From an uncultured Clostridium sp. (lineage in GTDB: Bacteria > Bacillota > Clostridia > TANB77 > CAG-508), in contig CAMSWH010000010.1 of NCBI GenBank assembly GCA_947064765.1, positions 1 through 46,804 on the forward strand: a stretch of DNA of 46,804 bases, in the 5' to 3' direction. Below are positions 1 to 8,812 of this stretch, in pieces. Both the position numbers and the translations under genes were made by a program. Each line of letters starts with the position of its first letter. The first letter of the stretch is position 1. The notes under the pieces were generated by a model. That model was given only the letters and a program-made list of their open reading frames with translations. It was not told the DNA's origin and did no database searches.

Positions 1-5
1 AATTT

Positions 6-374
6 ATGGCTCGTATAGCAGGAGTTGATTTACCTAGAGAAAAAAGAGTAGAAATAGGATTAACATATGTATATGGTATAGGATTACCTAGTTCTCAAAA
101 AATTCTTAAAGAAGCTGGAGTTAATCCAGATACTAGAGTAAAAGATTTAACAGATGATGAAGTATCAAATATAAGAAAAGCTATGGAAGGATTCAAAGTT
201 GAAGGTGACTTAAGAAGAGAAGTAGCTTTAAATATTAAAAGACTTACAGAAATAGGATGCTACAGAGGAATCAGACATAGAAGAGGACTACCTGTAAGAG
301 GACAAAGAACAAAAACTAATGCTCGTACAAGAAAAGGTCCAAGAAAATTAGTTAGCAAAAGTAAAAAAGCTTAA
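6..374 (+). CDS. rpsM: 30S ribosomal protein uS13
   Basis: Small-subunit head protein that contacts the P-site tRNA and the bridges to the large subunit. The 122-residue product starts [14 protein letters not shown] and ends with the basic tail typical of S13 ([19 protein letters not shown]). The length is normal for the family, so the gene is complete although only five bases precede it in the window. It is the first gene of the visible part of the alpha operon, and rpsK follows after about 30 bases with a clear GGAGG ribosome site. Confidence 0.98.
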   Translation: MARIAGVDLPREKRVEIGLTYVYGIGLPSSQKILKEAGVNPDTRVKDLTDDEVSNIRKAMEGFKVEGDLRREVALNIKRLTEIGCYRGIRHRRGLPVRGQRTKTNARTRKGPRKLVSKSKKA

Positions 375-405
375 ATAAAGAAAAATTAGAGGAGGTAAAT
401 ACCAA

Positions 406-807
406 ATGGCAAAAGCTAGTAACGTAAAGAAAACAGGTATCAGAAGAAGAGAAAGAAAAAATATAGATAAAGGTTCAGCTCATATTCATTCTAGTTTTAA
501 TAATACTATTGTTTCTATAACAGATACTCAAGGTAATGTTATTTCATGGGCAAGTGCTGGAGAACTTGGATTTAAAGGTTCAAGAAAAAGTACACCATTT
601 GCAGCTGGTCAAGCAGCAGAAACAGCAGCTAAAGCAGCAATGGAACATGGTTTAAAAACAGTTGATGTATATGTTAAAGGACCAGGTGCTGGACGTGAAG
701 CAGCAATCAGATCATTACAAACAGCTGGATTAGATATAACAATGATTAAAGATGTTACTCCAATCCCACATAATGGTTGTAGACCACCAAAAAGAAGAAG
801 AGTATAA
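406..807 (+). CDS. rpsK: 30S ribosomal protein uS11
   Basis: Small-subunit platform protein near the mRNA exit and the E site. The 133-residue product has the family core ([16 protein letters not shown], then [12 protein letters not shown]) and the invariant C-terminal basic tail [11 protein letters not shown]. The GGAGG site at 391-395 fixes the start. It lies between rpsM and rpsD in the usual alpha-operon order. No terminator is seen on either side, so co-transcription with its neighbours is expected. Confidence 0.98.
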   Translation: MAKASNVKKTGIRRRERKNIDKGSAHIHSSFNNTIVSITDTQGNVISWASAGELGFKGSRKSTPFAAGQAAETAAKAAMEHGLKTVDVYVKGPGAGREAAIRSLQTAGLDITMIKDVTPIPHNGCRPPKRRRV

Positions 808-883
808 TGTGAAATTAAAAATTTCTATTAATATATAGAAATAAGATTATAAAGAATTTTTAGAAAGAGGTGTATTATAACAA

Positions 884-1510
884 ATGGCAAGATATAAAGA
901 CGAACAATGTCGTATATGCCGTAGAGAAGGACAAAAATTGTTCTTAAAAGGTTCAAGATGTTATTCTGATAAATGTAGTGTAACAAGAAGAAATTATGCT
1001 CCAGGACAACATGGACAAAAAAGAACAAAACTTTCTGAATACGGTACACAATTAAGAGAAAAACAAAAAACAAGATCATTCTACGGAGTAGGTGAAAAAC
1101 AATTCAGAAAATATTTTGAAATGGCTTCTAATAAAAAAGGTATTACAGGTACAAACCTTTTACAAATATTAGAAAGTAGATTAGATAATGTTGTTTACAG
1201 ATTAGGTTTTGGTGTTTCAAGACCACAAGCTAGACAAATAGTTACACATGGTAGTATAGAAGTTAATGGTGTAAAAACAGACATAGCTTCTTATTTAGTA
1301 AAACCAGGAGATGTTATTTCAGTTAGAGAAAACAGAAGAGATAACACAGTTATAAAAGCTAATGTTGAAGCTGGAGCTGCAAGACCTGTACCAGAATGGT
1401 TAGAATTAGATAGCAAAAACTTAAGTGCAAAAGTTCTTAGAACAGTAACTAGAGAAGAAATCGACTTACCAGTTGAAGAACATATGATCATTGAGTTATA
1501 TTCTAAATAA
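884..1510 (+). CDS. rpsD: 30S ribosomal protein uS4, zinc-binding form
   Basis: Primary 16S rRNA-binding assembly protein of the 30S subunit. The 208-residue product carries four cysteines near the N-terminus (C9, C12, C26, C31), which is the zinc-binding C+ form of S4; many bacteria have a C- form without them. An S4 RNA-binding domain follows around residues 95-155 ([16 protein letters not shown]). In other bacteria S4 can repress the alpha operon in translation; no repressor-binding pseudoknot was identified here. The gap to rpoA is about 125 bases, without a terminator. Confidence 0.97.
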   Translation: MARYKDEQCRICRREGQKLFLKGSRCYSDKCSVTRRNYAPGQHGQKRTKLSEYGTQLREKQKTRSFYGVGEKQFRKYFEMASNKKGITGTNLLQILESRLDNVVYRLGFGVSRPQARQIVTHGSIEVNGVKTDIASYLVKPGDVISVRENRRDNTVIKANVEAGAARPVPEWLELDSKNLSAKVLRTVTREEIDLPVEEHMIIELYSK

Positions 1511-1635
1511 TAACTTAGGTTAATGATTAGATTATTATTTGATATTTTATTAAGTAATAGTTTGAATACTTAGGATACGTACATGAGATATATTAAATTT
1601 TATAGGTTATGATGTAACCATTTTAGGAGGTAAGA

Positions 1636-2583
1636 ATGATTGAATTTGAAAAACCAAATATTGAATGTGTAGAGACAGACGATAAGAGGAATTATGCAAA
1701 ATTCATATGTGAACCATTAGAGCGTGGATATGGAATGACTATAGGAAATTCTTTAAGAAGAATTTTATTATCATCATTACCAGGAGCTGCTATAACAAGT
1801 GTTAAGATAAACGGCGTAGTACATGAGTTTTCTACAGTACAAGGTGTTGTAGAAGACGTTCCTGAGTTAATTGTTAATTTAAAGAATGTAAGACTTAAAG
1901 TTTTTGATAATGACGAAAAAATTATAAGAATTGATTTTAAAGGTGCTGGAGAAATTAAAGCTGCAGATATTGTAACAGATGGAACAGTTGAAATATTAAA
2001 TCCAGAACTACATATAGCAACAACATCAGCAAATGCAGATTTACACATGGAGATGACTGTAAACAGAGGTAGAGGATATAATGTTGCTGAGAAAAATAAA
2101 AAAGATAATAATCCAATAGATGTATTACCAATAGATTCTATATTTACTCCAGTAAAAAAAGTAAACTATTCTGTTGAAAATACTAGGGTTGGTCAAATGG
2201 TAGATTATGATAAATTAACAATTGAAGTTTGGACAGATGGTAGTTTAAAACCATTTGAAGCATTAAGTTTAGCTGCAAAAGTTATGACTGGTCATTTAGA
2301 ACTATTTATAGACTTATCAGAAACAGCTAGAAATACTCAAGTTATGGTTGAAAAAGAAGAATCAAAGAAAGAGAAAGTTTTAGAGATGCCTATAGAGGAA
2401 TTAGAACTTTCTGTAAGATCATATAACTGCTTGAAGAGAGCAGGAATTGCAACAGTAGAAGATTTAGCAAATAAATCACAAGAAGATATGATGAAAGTTA
2501 GAAATCTTGGTAAAAAATCATTAGACGAAGTTACAAACAAATTAATTGCTTTAGGTTTAAACTTCACATCAGAAGAAGAATAA
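1636..2583 (+). CDS. rpoA: RNA polymerase alpha subunit
   Basis: Alpha subunit, which dimerises to seed assembly of RNA polymerase and binds UP elements and activators through its C-terminal domain. The 315-residue product has the N-terminal assembly domain with the motif [20 protein letters not shown] around residues 32-51, a lysine- and glutamate-rich linker near residues 235-250, and a C-terminal domain with [16 protein letters not shown] and [12 protein letters not shown] helix-hairpin-helix features. Length is typical. An AGGAGG site at 1624-1629 supports the start. rplQ follows 25 bases downstream. Confidence 0.98.
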   Translation: MIEFEKPNIECVETDDKRNYAKFICEPLERGYGMTIGNSLRRILLSSLPGAAITSVKINGVVHEFSTVQGVVEDVPELIVNLKNVRLKVFDNDEKIIRIDFKGAGEIKAADIVTDGTVEILNPELHIATTSANADLHMEMTVNRGRGYNVAEKNKKDNNPIDVLPIDSIFTPVKKVNYSVENTRVGQMVDYDKLTIEVWTDGSLKPFEALSLAAKVMTGHLELFIDLSETARNTQVMVEKEESKKEKVLEMPIEELELSVRSYNCLKRAGIATVEDLANKSQEDMMKVRNLGKKSLDEVTNKLIALGLNFTSEEE

Positions 2584-2608
2584 TTATTTAAGAAAGGTGG
2601 AAAACAAA

Positions 2609-3118
2609 GTGGCAGGTACAAGAAAACTTGGAAAACCAACTGATCAAAGATTAGCAATGCTAAAGTGTCAAACAACTGATTTATTATTAAATGGTAAAAT
2701 AGTTACAACAGAAGCTAGAGCAAAAGAAGTAAAATCTTTAGCTGATAGCATTATAGCATTAGCTGTTAAAGAACATAAAAACTTTGAAGAAGTAGAAGTA
2801 AAAGTTGTTAAAGCAAAATTAGATAACAATGGTAAAAAAGTTACAGAAAAAGTAACAAGTAAAAATGGAAAAGAATACTTAAAAGTTGTTAAAGAAGAAA
2901 AAATGGAAAAAAGACAAAAAGATATGCCAACAAGATTAAATGCTAGAAGAAAAATAATGAAAAAAGTTAACAAAGTTGAAGGAGTTGACTTATTAGATAA
3001 ATTATTTAATGAATTAGCTCCAAAATATGAAGGAAGAGTTGGTGGATATACTAAAATATTAAAAATGGAACCAAGACGTGGTGACAATGGTAAACAAGCA
3101 ATTTTAATGTTAGTATAA
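2609..3118 (+). CDS. rplQ: 50S ribosomal protein bL17 with internal insertion
   Basis: Large-subunit protein near the peptide exit tunnel. I place the start at the GTG at 2609, which gives (M)AGTRKLGKPTDQR as in the family; the AAAGGTGG site at 2594-2600 would be covered by the upstream GTG at 2597. The product is 169 residues, while many L17 proteins have 115-130. The extra length is a lysine- and glutamate-rich insertion of about 45 residues between the IIALAVKEHK segment and the RLNARRK segment. The conserved ends remain (LFNELAPKYEGRVGGYTKIL). It closes the alpha operon and is followed by a terminator. Confidence 0.96.
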   Translation: MAGTRKLGKPTDQRLAMLKCQTTDLLLNGKIVTTEARAKEVKSLADSIIALAVKEHKNFEEVEVKVVKAKLDNNGKKVTEKVTSKNGKEYLKVVKEEKMEKRQKDMPTRLNARRKIMKKVNKVEGVDLLDKLFNELAPKYEGRVGGYTKILKMEPRRGDNGKQAILMLV

Positions 3119-3200
3119 AATTAGTGCTATAAAAATAGCACACTCAAAAATGCATAGAATGTTAATTTTAGATAGATGCAATTTTAAAATTAATAAAGAA

Positions 3201-3250
3201 AAAGCAAGCCCAAAATATATTTAAAATATATTTAAAAGGCTTCTTTTTTA
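3201..3250 (+). terminator. Intrinsic terminator of the rpsM-rplQ operon
   Basis: AAAG-C-AAGCC pairs with GGCTTCTTT, giving nine base pairs with one bulged C, followed by a T-run. It lies about 85 bases after rplQ and before the next plus-strand gene. Confidence 0.7.
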
Positions 3251-3318
3251 TTTTTAATGAATAAAACAAGTTTTTAATATGTAATAATCTGAATTTTACA
3301 TAAATAAATTCTAATTAC

Positions 3319-3348
3319 TTCACATAATTACTAAAATATACATAAAAT
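3319..3348 (+). promoter_or_regulatory. Candidate promoter for the 3380 gene
   Basis: TTCACA and TAAAAT separated by 18 bases, about 30 bases before the start codon and just after the operon terminator. A modest match to the housekeeping consensus. Confidence 0.4.
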
Positions 3349-3379
3349 ATAACAAGACAAAAAAGAAAGGAGATAAATT

Positions 3380-3721
3380 ATGTTAGAAGCTTTTATTTAT
3401 GGTATTATTTGGTGTTTTGCAGTATATGGAATTTTAGTAATGATACAAGAAGTGACTAGAAATAATACATATAGAAAGATTGAAGAAAATGTAAAATTAA
3501 TTATGACTGTAAAAAATGCAGAAGATGGTATAGAAAATTATATAAGAGAAGTATCTTTAGGAAGAAATTTTTACAATAATTTAGTAGTAATTGATTTAGA
3601 CTCAGAAGATGAAACCTTATGTATATTAAAAGAATTAGAAAAAGAAAATATAAATATGAAAGTACTTAATAAAGATGAAGGAAAGGACTACTTAAAGAAA
3701 GAAATATCTAATAATTATTAG
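3380..3721 (+). CDS. Small single-pass membrane protein, unknown function
   Basis: A 113-residue protein with one hydrophobic segment at about residues 3-22 (FIYGIIWCFAVYGILVMI), followed by a soluble domain. The segment LVVIDLDSEDETLCILKELE resembles the first beta-alpha unit of a GT-A glycosyltransferase (D-x-x-S-x-D-x-T), but nothing else of that fold is present, so a catalytic role is unlikely. A GAAAGGAG site precedes the ATG. It stands alone between two terminators. I recognise it only as a type of short clostridial membrane protein. Confidence 0.75.
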   Translation: MLEAFIYGIIWCFAVYGILVMIQEVTRNNTYRKIEENVKLIMTVKNAEDGIENYIREVSLGRNFYNNLVVIDLDSEDETLCILKELEKENINMKVLNKDEGKDYLKKEISNNY

Positions 3722-3740
3722 TATTATAATATAAATATAG

Positions 3741-3783
3741 AGAGCCTATGCTTCTTTTAATTTGATAAGAAATCATAGGCTCT
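3741..3783. terminator. Bidirectional terminator between convergent genes
   Basis: AGAGCCTATG at 3741-3750 pairs perfectly with CATAGGCTCT at 3774-3783. It lies between the end of the small membrane protein gene (plus) and the end of the RelA-like gene (minus), with AT-rich flanks on both sides. Confidence 0.8.
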
Positions 3784-3799
3784 AATTTTATATTATTAA

Positions 3800-5401
3800 T
3801 TATCTTGCATCATTACCATCATATTTGCTAGTTTTAGCTTTAGCATTTGATTTAGAAGTATGTGTTATATCTTTACTATTATTTGTTTTATTAACTTCTA
3901 ATTCATGATTAACTCCAGCAACTGGATAAATCTGTATAGAAGAGTTAGATGAAACTTTAGATTTTTTTGTAGTTCTATTATTATTATTATTATTATTATT
4001 ATTTGCTGGAATTATTGAATCTGTTACACCACAGCTATCAAAAAGTTTAGCTATTTCTTCAGTAGGCTCTTTACAATTTAAAATACTACTTAAGTTACCT
4101 ACTTCATCAACAGTAAGAAACATAGGTACTACAGCATCTTCTAAGTAATATCTGTCATTTTCTTTATCATAACGTACATGTTTTTTATCAGCTAAAATAG
4201 CATTTCTATCGTCAAGGCTAAATTTATTTCTAAAATCTTTGAAAGATATATTAAATCTTTCTTCAAAAGGATGACCATAAAATTTTTCATATGATTCGCC
4301 AAAAGTTCTCAGTTTTAAGGTTTTTTCTGATTCAGTAAATGCATTAAATTGATATTTTGGATCATCAAAAGTAATAAAAAAAGGTACAGCAAGTCTATGA
4401 TATAATGATTCAGTTGGTTTATAAGAAAACTTATGTGAAGCAGCGCCACGTTCTGCATGATCATCTTGTATTTGAGTTCTTAATTGATATTCTATAGCAT
4501 AATCATAAGAAGCGGGCGGAATAATATATGGCGGTAAGCTTAAATTTTCTACATAATCAGAATAGTATGGAATAACACAGGTATGTAAACTTTGATATCC
4601 AGAAAATTTTGGCCATTTATTAAAATCTTTAAGTACAGCATCAACATGAGGAGCTTCTATTATATCAGGTCTGCTTTTAGGTATATAAATAACTGATTTA
4701 CCAGAAGTAATAGCTTCTGAAAATCCTGAAATAGTAGGTCTTTTTTTTATATCAGATAACTTTTTTGCATCATAACGTGTGTTTACGGGAATAAATCTAT
4801 ATTGATTTACTTGTAGATTAGTTTGATTTTGATTGTTTATTCCATGATAGCTCATTAAGTCATAATAAACTTGGTATAAAAAATTACTTTCTGCTTCTAA
4901 TCCTTGACATTTGATTTCTTTTGGTGGATTAATTACTATTCTAAGACCAATTAAATCTCTTAAACTTTCATTAAAATATCTTAAATCTCTATCTTTTTCT
5001 AAATATGTTGAAATTTTTTCTTTAACTTTTTCCATAAAACTTAAGGGTGATTTTATTCTGCAGTTTAAAGAAATAACAGGTGCGTCAGTAGGATCTTTAG
5101 AATCATATTTATTAGATAAATATTTATAATCATTGTTAAAGTTTTTTATAGAATATGATAAGAAAGTTTCTTCATTTGAGAAATCTCCAGGAGAAGGCAT
5201 AGTTGAAACATTTAAGTAATAATCTAAAGAATTGTATATTGCTGAGTATATTGATCTTGTTTTATCATCTACTTTAGAATTACTTAAAAATTCTTCAATG
5301 TTATATTTTATTTTTTTAATTACATCAATGGGATGTCCAGAATAATGCCTTAAATTTAAATCAATTTCATCTACTTCCCAAAAAGTTTTTTTATCTTGCA
5401 T
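3800..5401 (-). CDS. Divergent RelA/SpoT-type (p)ppGpp synthetase domain protein
   Basis: The 533-residue product has the motifs of the RelA/SpoT nucleotidyltransferase domain: RIKSP (R115, K117), RDLIGLRIVI with the likely Mg-binding D149, GYQSLHT (Y269, H273) and EYQLRTQIQDDHAERGAASH with E304. In known synthetases these bind ATP and GTP and transfer pyrophosphate, so activity is plausible. Odd points: no HD hydrolase domain, no TGS or ACT domain, about 115 residues between the D149 motif and GYQSLH (usually near 45), and a C-terminal extension with nine consecutive asparagines (467-475) before a Ser/Thr/Lys-rich tail. The start follows an AGGAG site. It is monocistronic. Family assignment is strong; the cellular role is unknown. 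Confidence 0.85.
   Translation of the reverse strand: MQDKKTFWEVDEIDLNLRHYSGHPIDVIKKIKYNIEEFLSNSKVDDKTRSIYSAIYNSLDYYLNVSTMPSPGDFSNEETFLSYSIKNFNNDYKYLSNKYDSKDPTDAPVISLNCRIKSPLSFMEKVKEKISTYLEKDRDLRYFNESLRDLIGLRIVINPPKEIKCQGLEAESNFLYQVYYDLMSYHGINNQNQTNLQVNQYRFIPVNTRYDAKKLSDIKKRPTISGFSEAITSGKSVIYIPKSRPDIIEAPHVDAVLKDFNKWPKFSGYQSLHTCVIPYYSDYVENLSLPPYIIPPASYDYAIEYQLRTQIQDDHAERGAASHKFSYKPTESLYHRLAVPFFITFDDPKYQFNAFTESEKTLKLRTFGESYEKFYGHPFEERFNISFKDFRNKFSLDDRNAILADKKHVRYDKENDRYYLEDAVVPMFLTVDEVGNLSSILNCKEPTEEIAKLFDSCGVTDSIIPANNNNNNNNNRTTKKSKVSSNSSIQIYPVAGVNHELEVNKTNNSKDITHTSKSNAKAKTSKYDGNDAR
3977..4003. repeat. Nine-copy ATT/AAT trinucleotide microsatellite
   Basis: Nine perfect tandem ATT units on the plus strand, read as nine AAT (Asn) codons in the minus-strand RelA-like gene. 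Copy changes would alter linker length without shifting the frame. Confidence 0.95.
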
Positions 5402-5467
5402 AAAAACTCCTATATAATATTTTGTAAATATGTATTTTATTATTTTAATAATTAATCAAACTAATTA

Positions 5468-5496
5468 ATTATACCACATTTGGAAGAAAAAAACAA
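5468..5496 (-). promoter_or_regulatory. Candidate promoter of the RelA-like gene
   Basis: On the minus strand, TTGTTT (5491-5496) and TATAAT (5468-5473) are 17 bases apart, about 65 bases before the start codon. Confidence 0.55.
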
Positions 5497-5691
5497 TATA
5501 TTATTAAGACAATAAACGACAGAATAGTTCTAAATATAGATAAAAGTTAAATTAGTTTTAGTTAATGTATAATAAATGAAAATAGGTTTTTATTAGTTTT
5601 ATATAAGACTTACTTTTTGACTTTTTATCAGTTATTTGATAAAATAATGATTAAATTGATAATAATTATCACACAAAGTGAGGATTTTAAT

Positions 5692-6921
5692 ATGAAAAAA
5701 ATTGAATTATTAGCTCCAGCGGGTTCTTTTGAAAAAGCTAAGATAGCCTTTATGTATGGAGCAGATGCAGTATACTGTGGAACACCTAAGTTATCATTAC
5801 GTTCAAGATCAGAAGTAGGAGATGATGATTTAGCTAAAACTATTGAATATGCGCATAGTATAGGAAAAAGAGTACATGCAGCTATTAATATTTATGCATG
5901 GGATGATACATATGAAGAAATAAAAAAACAAGCAGTAGAATTAAATAGATTGAAAGTAGATGCTATTATTATTTCAGATGGTGGGGTAGTAGATGTAGTT
6001 AGAGAATATGCACCTGATACAGAAATACATATAAGTACACAAGCAAATACTGTAAGTTATCATACTTGCAAATTTTGGCATAGAAATGGTGCAAAAAGAA
6101 TTATTTTAGGTAGAGAACTAAATAAAGAGCAGATAAAAGAAATAATGCAAAATAAGCCAGAAGATTTAGATATTGAGATGTTTGCACATGGTGCTTTATG
6201 CTTTGGATATTCTGGAAGATGTTTTTTAAGTGAATTTTTAGCTGGAAGAAGTGGAAATTTAGGAGACTGTGCTCAAAGTTGTAGATGGGCTTTTAATGTG
6301 TATGTTGAAGAAACAAATAATCCTGGAAATTTAATGCCAGTTGAAACTGATGAAAAAGGTACATATATATTTTCTTCTAAAGATTTATGTTTAATAAAAG
6401 AAATTCCAGAAATTATTGATATGGGAATAAATAGTTTAAAGATTGAAGGAAGATTGAAAACAGAATATTATGTAGCAACAGTAGTAAATGCTTATAGAAA
6501 TGCAATAGATGATTATATGAGAGATCCAAATAGTTTTGATGGAGATAAATATTTAAAAGAATTAGAGAAAACAAAAACTAGAGGGCTTACAACATTTTAT
6601 TTTAATGATAGAAATAATAAAGACTTCCAAGATTATTCTGGAAGACAATATAATGCTGATTATGAATTTGGTGGAAAAGTTATAAAAGAAATAGATGATA
6701 GAACTTTAATTGAAATAAGAAATAAGCTAAGTGTAGGAGATTCTTTAGAATTAATTATTCCTGGAAAAATAGAATGCTTAGAATTTAAAATTGATAAATT
6801 ATGGGATGCAGAAACTTTTGAAGAGATTAATACTGTAAATCCAGGAAAAGCAGAACAAAAGGTTATATTAAAAATACCAACAAAAGTAGAAAATGGTTGG
6901 ATAATAAGAAGAAAAAAATAA
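5692..6921 (+). CDS. Peptidase U32 family protein, probable tRNA hydroxylation factor (TrhP-like)
   Basis: A 409-residue U32 protein. The start is ATG 5692 with an AAAGTGAGG site; a longer reading from 5617 adds 25 residues unlike the family. N-terminus KKIELLAPAGSFEKAK is characteristic. The family signature is complete: E162-M-F-A-H-G then C170, C177, C193 and C197 (GALCFGYSGRC, GDCAQSC); these four cysteines bind an iron-sulfur cluster in studied members. Despite the name, most U32 proteins act in tRNA or rRNA hydroxylation or ubiquinone hydroxylation; TrhP (U34 of tRNA) is the closest role for Firmicutes. The C-terminal region, residues ~330-409, fits the U32 C-terminal beta domain. It is monocistronic; the exact substrate is inferred. 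Confidence 0.88.
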   Translation: MKKIELLAPAGSFEKAKIAFMYGADAVYCGTPKLSLRSRSEVGDDDLAKTIEYAHSIGKRVHAAINIYAWDDTYEEIKKQAVELNRLKVDAIIISDGGVVDVVREYAPDTEIHISTQANTVSYHTCKFWHRNGAKRIILGRELNKEQIKEIMQNKPEDLDIEMFAHGALCFGYSGRCFLSEFLAGRSGNLGDCAQSCRWAFNVYVEETNNPGNLMPVETDEKGTYIFSSKDLCLIKEIPEIIDMGINSLKIEGRLKTEYYVATVVNAYRNAIDDYMRDPNSFDGDKYLKELEKTKTRGLTTFYFNDRNNKDFQDYSGRQYNADYEFGGKVIKEIDDRTLIEIRNKLSVGDSLELIIPGKIECLEFKIDKLWDAETFEEINTVNPGKAEQKVILKIPTKVENGWIIRRKK

Positions 6922-7112
6922 TATCAAAAAAGTATAAAATTTTATTTAAATTTGTATTTAATAGAAAAATTAGACTTTTTATATTAAAATATTACAAAAG
7001 CTTGATTTTTAGAAAAAAATTATTTATAATAATAACATTCTAATCAAAAATAAATCAAAAGATTTTAGTTCTTTTAAAAATCAAGTTTAAAAAAATAAGA
7101 AAATAAATAGGG

Positions 7113-7167
7113 GCAAGAAACTTAGACTTTCAAGAAAAGAAAGTTTATAGTACTTGCTTTTTTTTTA
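7113..7167 (+). terminator. Intrinsic terminator downstream of the U32 gene
   Basis: GCAAG ... ACTTTC pairs with GAAAGT ... CTTGC in a long stem with an internal loop, followed by about ten T residues. It lies about 190 bases past the U32 stop codon, so it may end a long 3' UTR or a small transcript. Confidence 0.75.
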
Positions 7168-7370
7168 TTTAATAGAAAAGTACTTTATATTTCCTATTAA
7201 ATAAAGGTTTTTTAAAGATTTGTCACAAGAACAAATACATAGACAATAAAAAGCTATAAACCTATCATTTTATTCAAAATTTCTGTTCTGGAAATATCTT
7301 ATATCATTTTGATTATTGATTAGAATAAGAGAAATTGATGTATAAAATATTAATTTCAAATTTAAGCGTT

Positions 7371-7413
7371 AAAATAAAAATGGTGCAAGTTTTATTTGCA
7401 TCATTTTTATTTT
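7371..7413 (-). terminator. Terminator of the dapA-dapB operon
   Basis: An 18-bp stem (7371-7388 with 7396-7413) with one wobble pair and a 7-base loop. On the minus strand it ends in a T-rich tail; it lies about 25 bases after the dapB stop. Confidence 0.75.
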
Positions 7414-7435
7414 ATAATATATAGATTTAATCATT

Positions 7436-8182
7436 TTAACACATATCATTCATATCGTATAAACCATTATCTTTGTGAACTATAAAGTTGGCAGCTTTTA
7501 TTGATCCAGAGGCAAATACAGCTCTTGAAAGAACATTATGAGTAATTTCCAAGCTTTCATTATTTCCAAAAAAGATTACACTATGTTTTCCAACTTCATT
7601 TCCACCTCTTATAGAGTGGATACCAATTTCTTTTTTGTCTCTTTTTTCACGTTTGCTATGTCTATCATATTCATAATGCATTTGGTTATCTAAAGCATTA
7701 TTTATACTATCAGCTAAAATTATGGCAGTTCCGCTTGGACTATCAATTTTTCTATTATGATGTGTTTCAATAATTTCAATATCAGAATCAGATAATTTTT
7801 GTGCAAGCTGAGCTACTAGCTTTGACATTAAATTAATTTCGTATGACATATTAGAAGACCTAAAAATAGGGAAGTTTTTAGAATAATTTTTAATTTTTTC
7901 TAAATCTTCATCAGAAAGCCCAGTTGTTGCTATTACTGTAGGAATTTTATTTTTATTTGCAAATTCTAATATTTTAAATGTAGCTTCTGGAACTGAAAAA
8001 TCTATTATTACATCTGGAATTAAATTAATATCATTTATATCAGTAAATACTGGAAAATTATTATCTCCAGTATCAACTCTATCAAATCCGCATAATACTT
8101 CTATTTCTGGAGTTATTGCTATTTCTTTTGCAACTTCTTGTCCCATTTTTCCATTACAACCATTAATTAAAACTTTTACCAT
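7436..8182 (-). CDS. dapB: 4-hydroxy-tetrahydrodipicolinate reductase
   Basis: Second enzyme of the diaminopimelate/lysine branch, reducing the DapA product with NAD(P)H to tetrahydrodipicolinate in the cytoplasm. The 248-residue product has the nucleotide-binding loop GCNGKMG at residues 8-14 and the family signature ETHHNRKIDSPSGTA with H141, H142 and K145, the catalytic and substrate-binding residues. The C-terminal IRGGNEVGKHSVIFFG is also typical. It is the last gene of a minus-strand operon with dapA; an HD-domain gene lies between. The product feeds peptidoglycan crosslinks, lysine and, in spore formers, dipicolinate. Confidence 0.96.
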   Translation of the reverse strand: MVKVLINGCNGKMGQEVAKEIAITPEIEVLCGFDRVDTGDNNFPVFTDINDINLIPDVIIDFSVPEATFKILEFANKNKIPTVIATTGLSDEDLEKIKNYSKNFPIFRSSNMSYEINLMSKLVAQLAQKLSDSDIEIIETHHNRKIDSPSGTAIILADSINNALDNQMHYEYDRHSKREKRDKKEIGIHSIRGGNEVGKHSVIFFGNNESLEITHNVLSRAVFASGSIKAANFIVHKDNGLYDMNDMC

Positions 8183-8241
8183 ATTTTTTTACCTTTTATT
8201 ATTTATTTAGATTTTAAAGAAAAAATCTATAAACTATATAT

Positions 8242-8751
8242 TTACTTGCATATTTTTAATTTTCTTTTTATTGTTTTAAAAAGTTCATAGGTGGCACAAT
8301 ATTTATCAACTAATGTAACAATATAACTTTCTTTATAAGTTGGAAGTATTATTGTAAGAGGCCACATATGTTTAACTATTATATCTTGTTCTATTTCATT
8401 AAGTTCAAATAAATCTTTAGCATTATTTAAAGCAATACGAGGATGTCTAAAAGCATGAAATTTTTTTTGTCCTTCAACATGTTTATCTCTCCAATCATAA
8501 TAGTAAAAATCATGGAGCATAGCACCTCTTGCAGCAGATGTATAATCTAAACCTAATTTTTTACATATTACATACGTATAGTATGAAACACATAAACAAT
8601 GATAAAATCTTGAATTACTTGCATGTTGGATACGTTCTTTAAGAGCAAGTATATTTTCATTTGAAGTTATATCTTTAATAATTGATTTGAATTCATCAAT
8701 AGTTGGCTCAGCAATTGTTAAGTCTGAATTATTTTCCTTTATAATGTCCAC
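8242..8751 (-). CDS. HD-domain phosphohydrolase
   Basis: A 169-residue HD-superfamily protein. The metal-binding pattern is visible: a histidine in SRFYHCLCV, the HD pair in GAMLHDFYYYDW, a later histidine in IVKHMWPL, and an aspartate in LVDKYCATYE. The start is GTG at 8751 with an AAAGGAG site about eight bases upstream. It sits between dapA and dapB in the same direction, about 60 bases from each, so it is probably co-transcribed with them. HD proteins of this size cleave phosphate from nucleotides or other small phosphoesters; the substrate cannot be read from sequence, and a link to lysine synthesis is only suggested by position. Confidence 0.85.
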   Translation of the reverse strand: MDIIKENNSDLTIAEPTIDEFKSIIKDITSNENILALKERIQHASNSRFYHCLCVSYYTYVICKKLGLDYTSAARGAMLHDFYYYDWRDKHVEGQKKFHAFRHPRIALNNAKDLFELNEIEQDIIVKHMWPLTIILPTYKESYIVTLVDKYCATYELFKTIKRKLKICK

Positions 8752-8812
8752 CTAAAAAACTCCTTTTATATTAAAAATTATATTATAAAATACATAAATT
8801 TATTTTAGCATA

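Larger units (their letters stand above)
6922..7435. other. Long gene-free region between convergent genes
   Basis: No credible reading frame. It holds a 14-bp inverted repeat with one G-U pair (6998-7011 with 7075-7088, about 60 bases apart), a strong terminator (7113-7167), and the dap operon terminator (7371-7413). The stretch between about 7170 and 7370 shows nothing I can assign. Confidence 0.6.

Noticed and set aside
5617..5691. N-terminal extension of the U32 protein
   Set aside because: Family proteins start at KKIELLAPAG, and the AAAGTGAGG site serves ATG 5692.
6998..7088. 14-bp inverted repeat as an insertion-sequence end pair
   Set aside because: Only about 60 bases lie between the arms, with no transposase or target duplication; an RNA hairpin is more likely.
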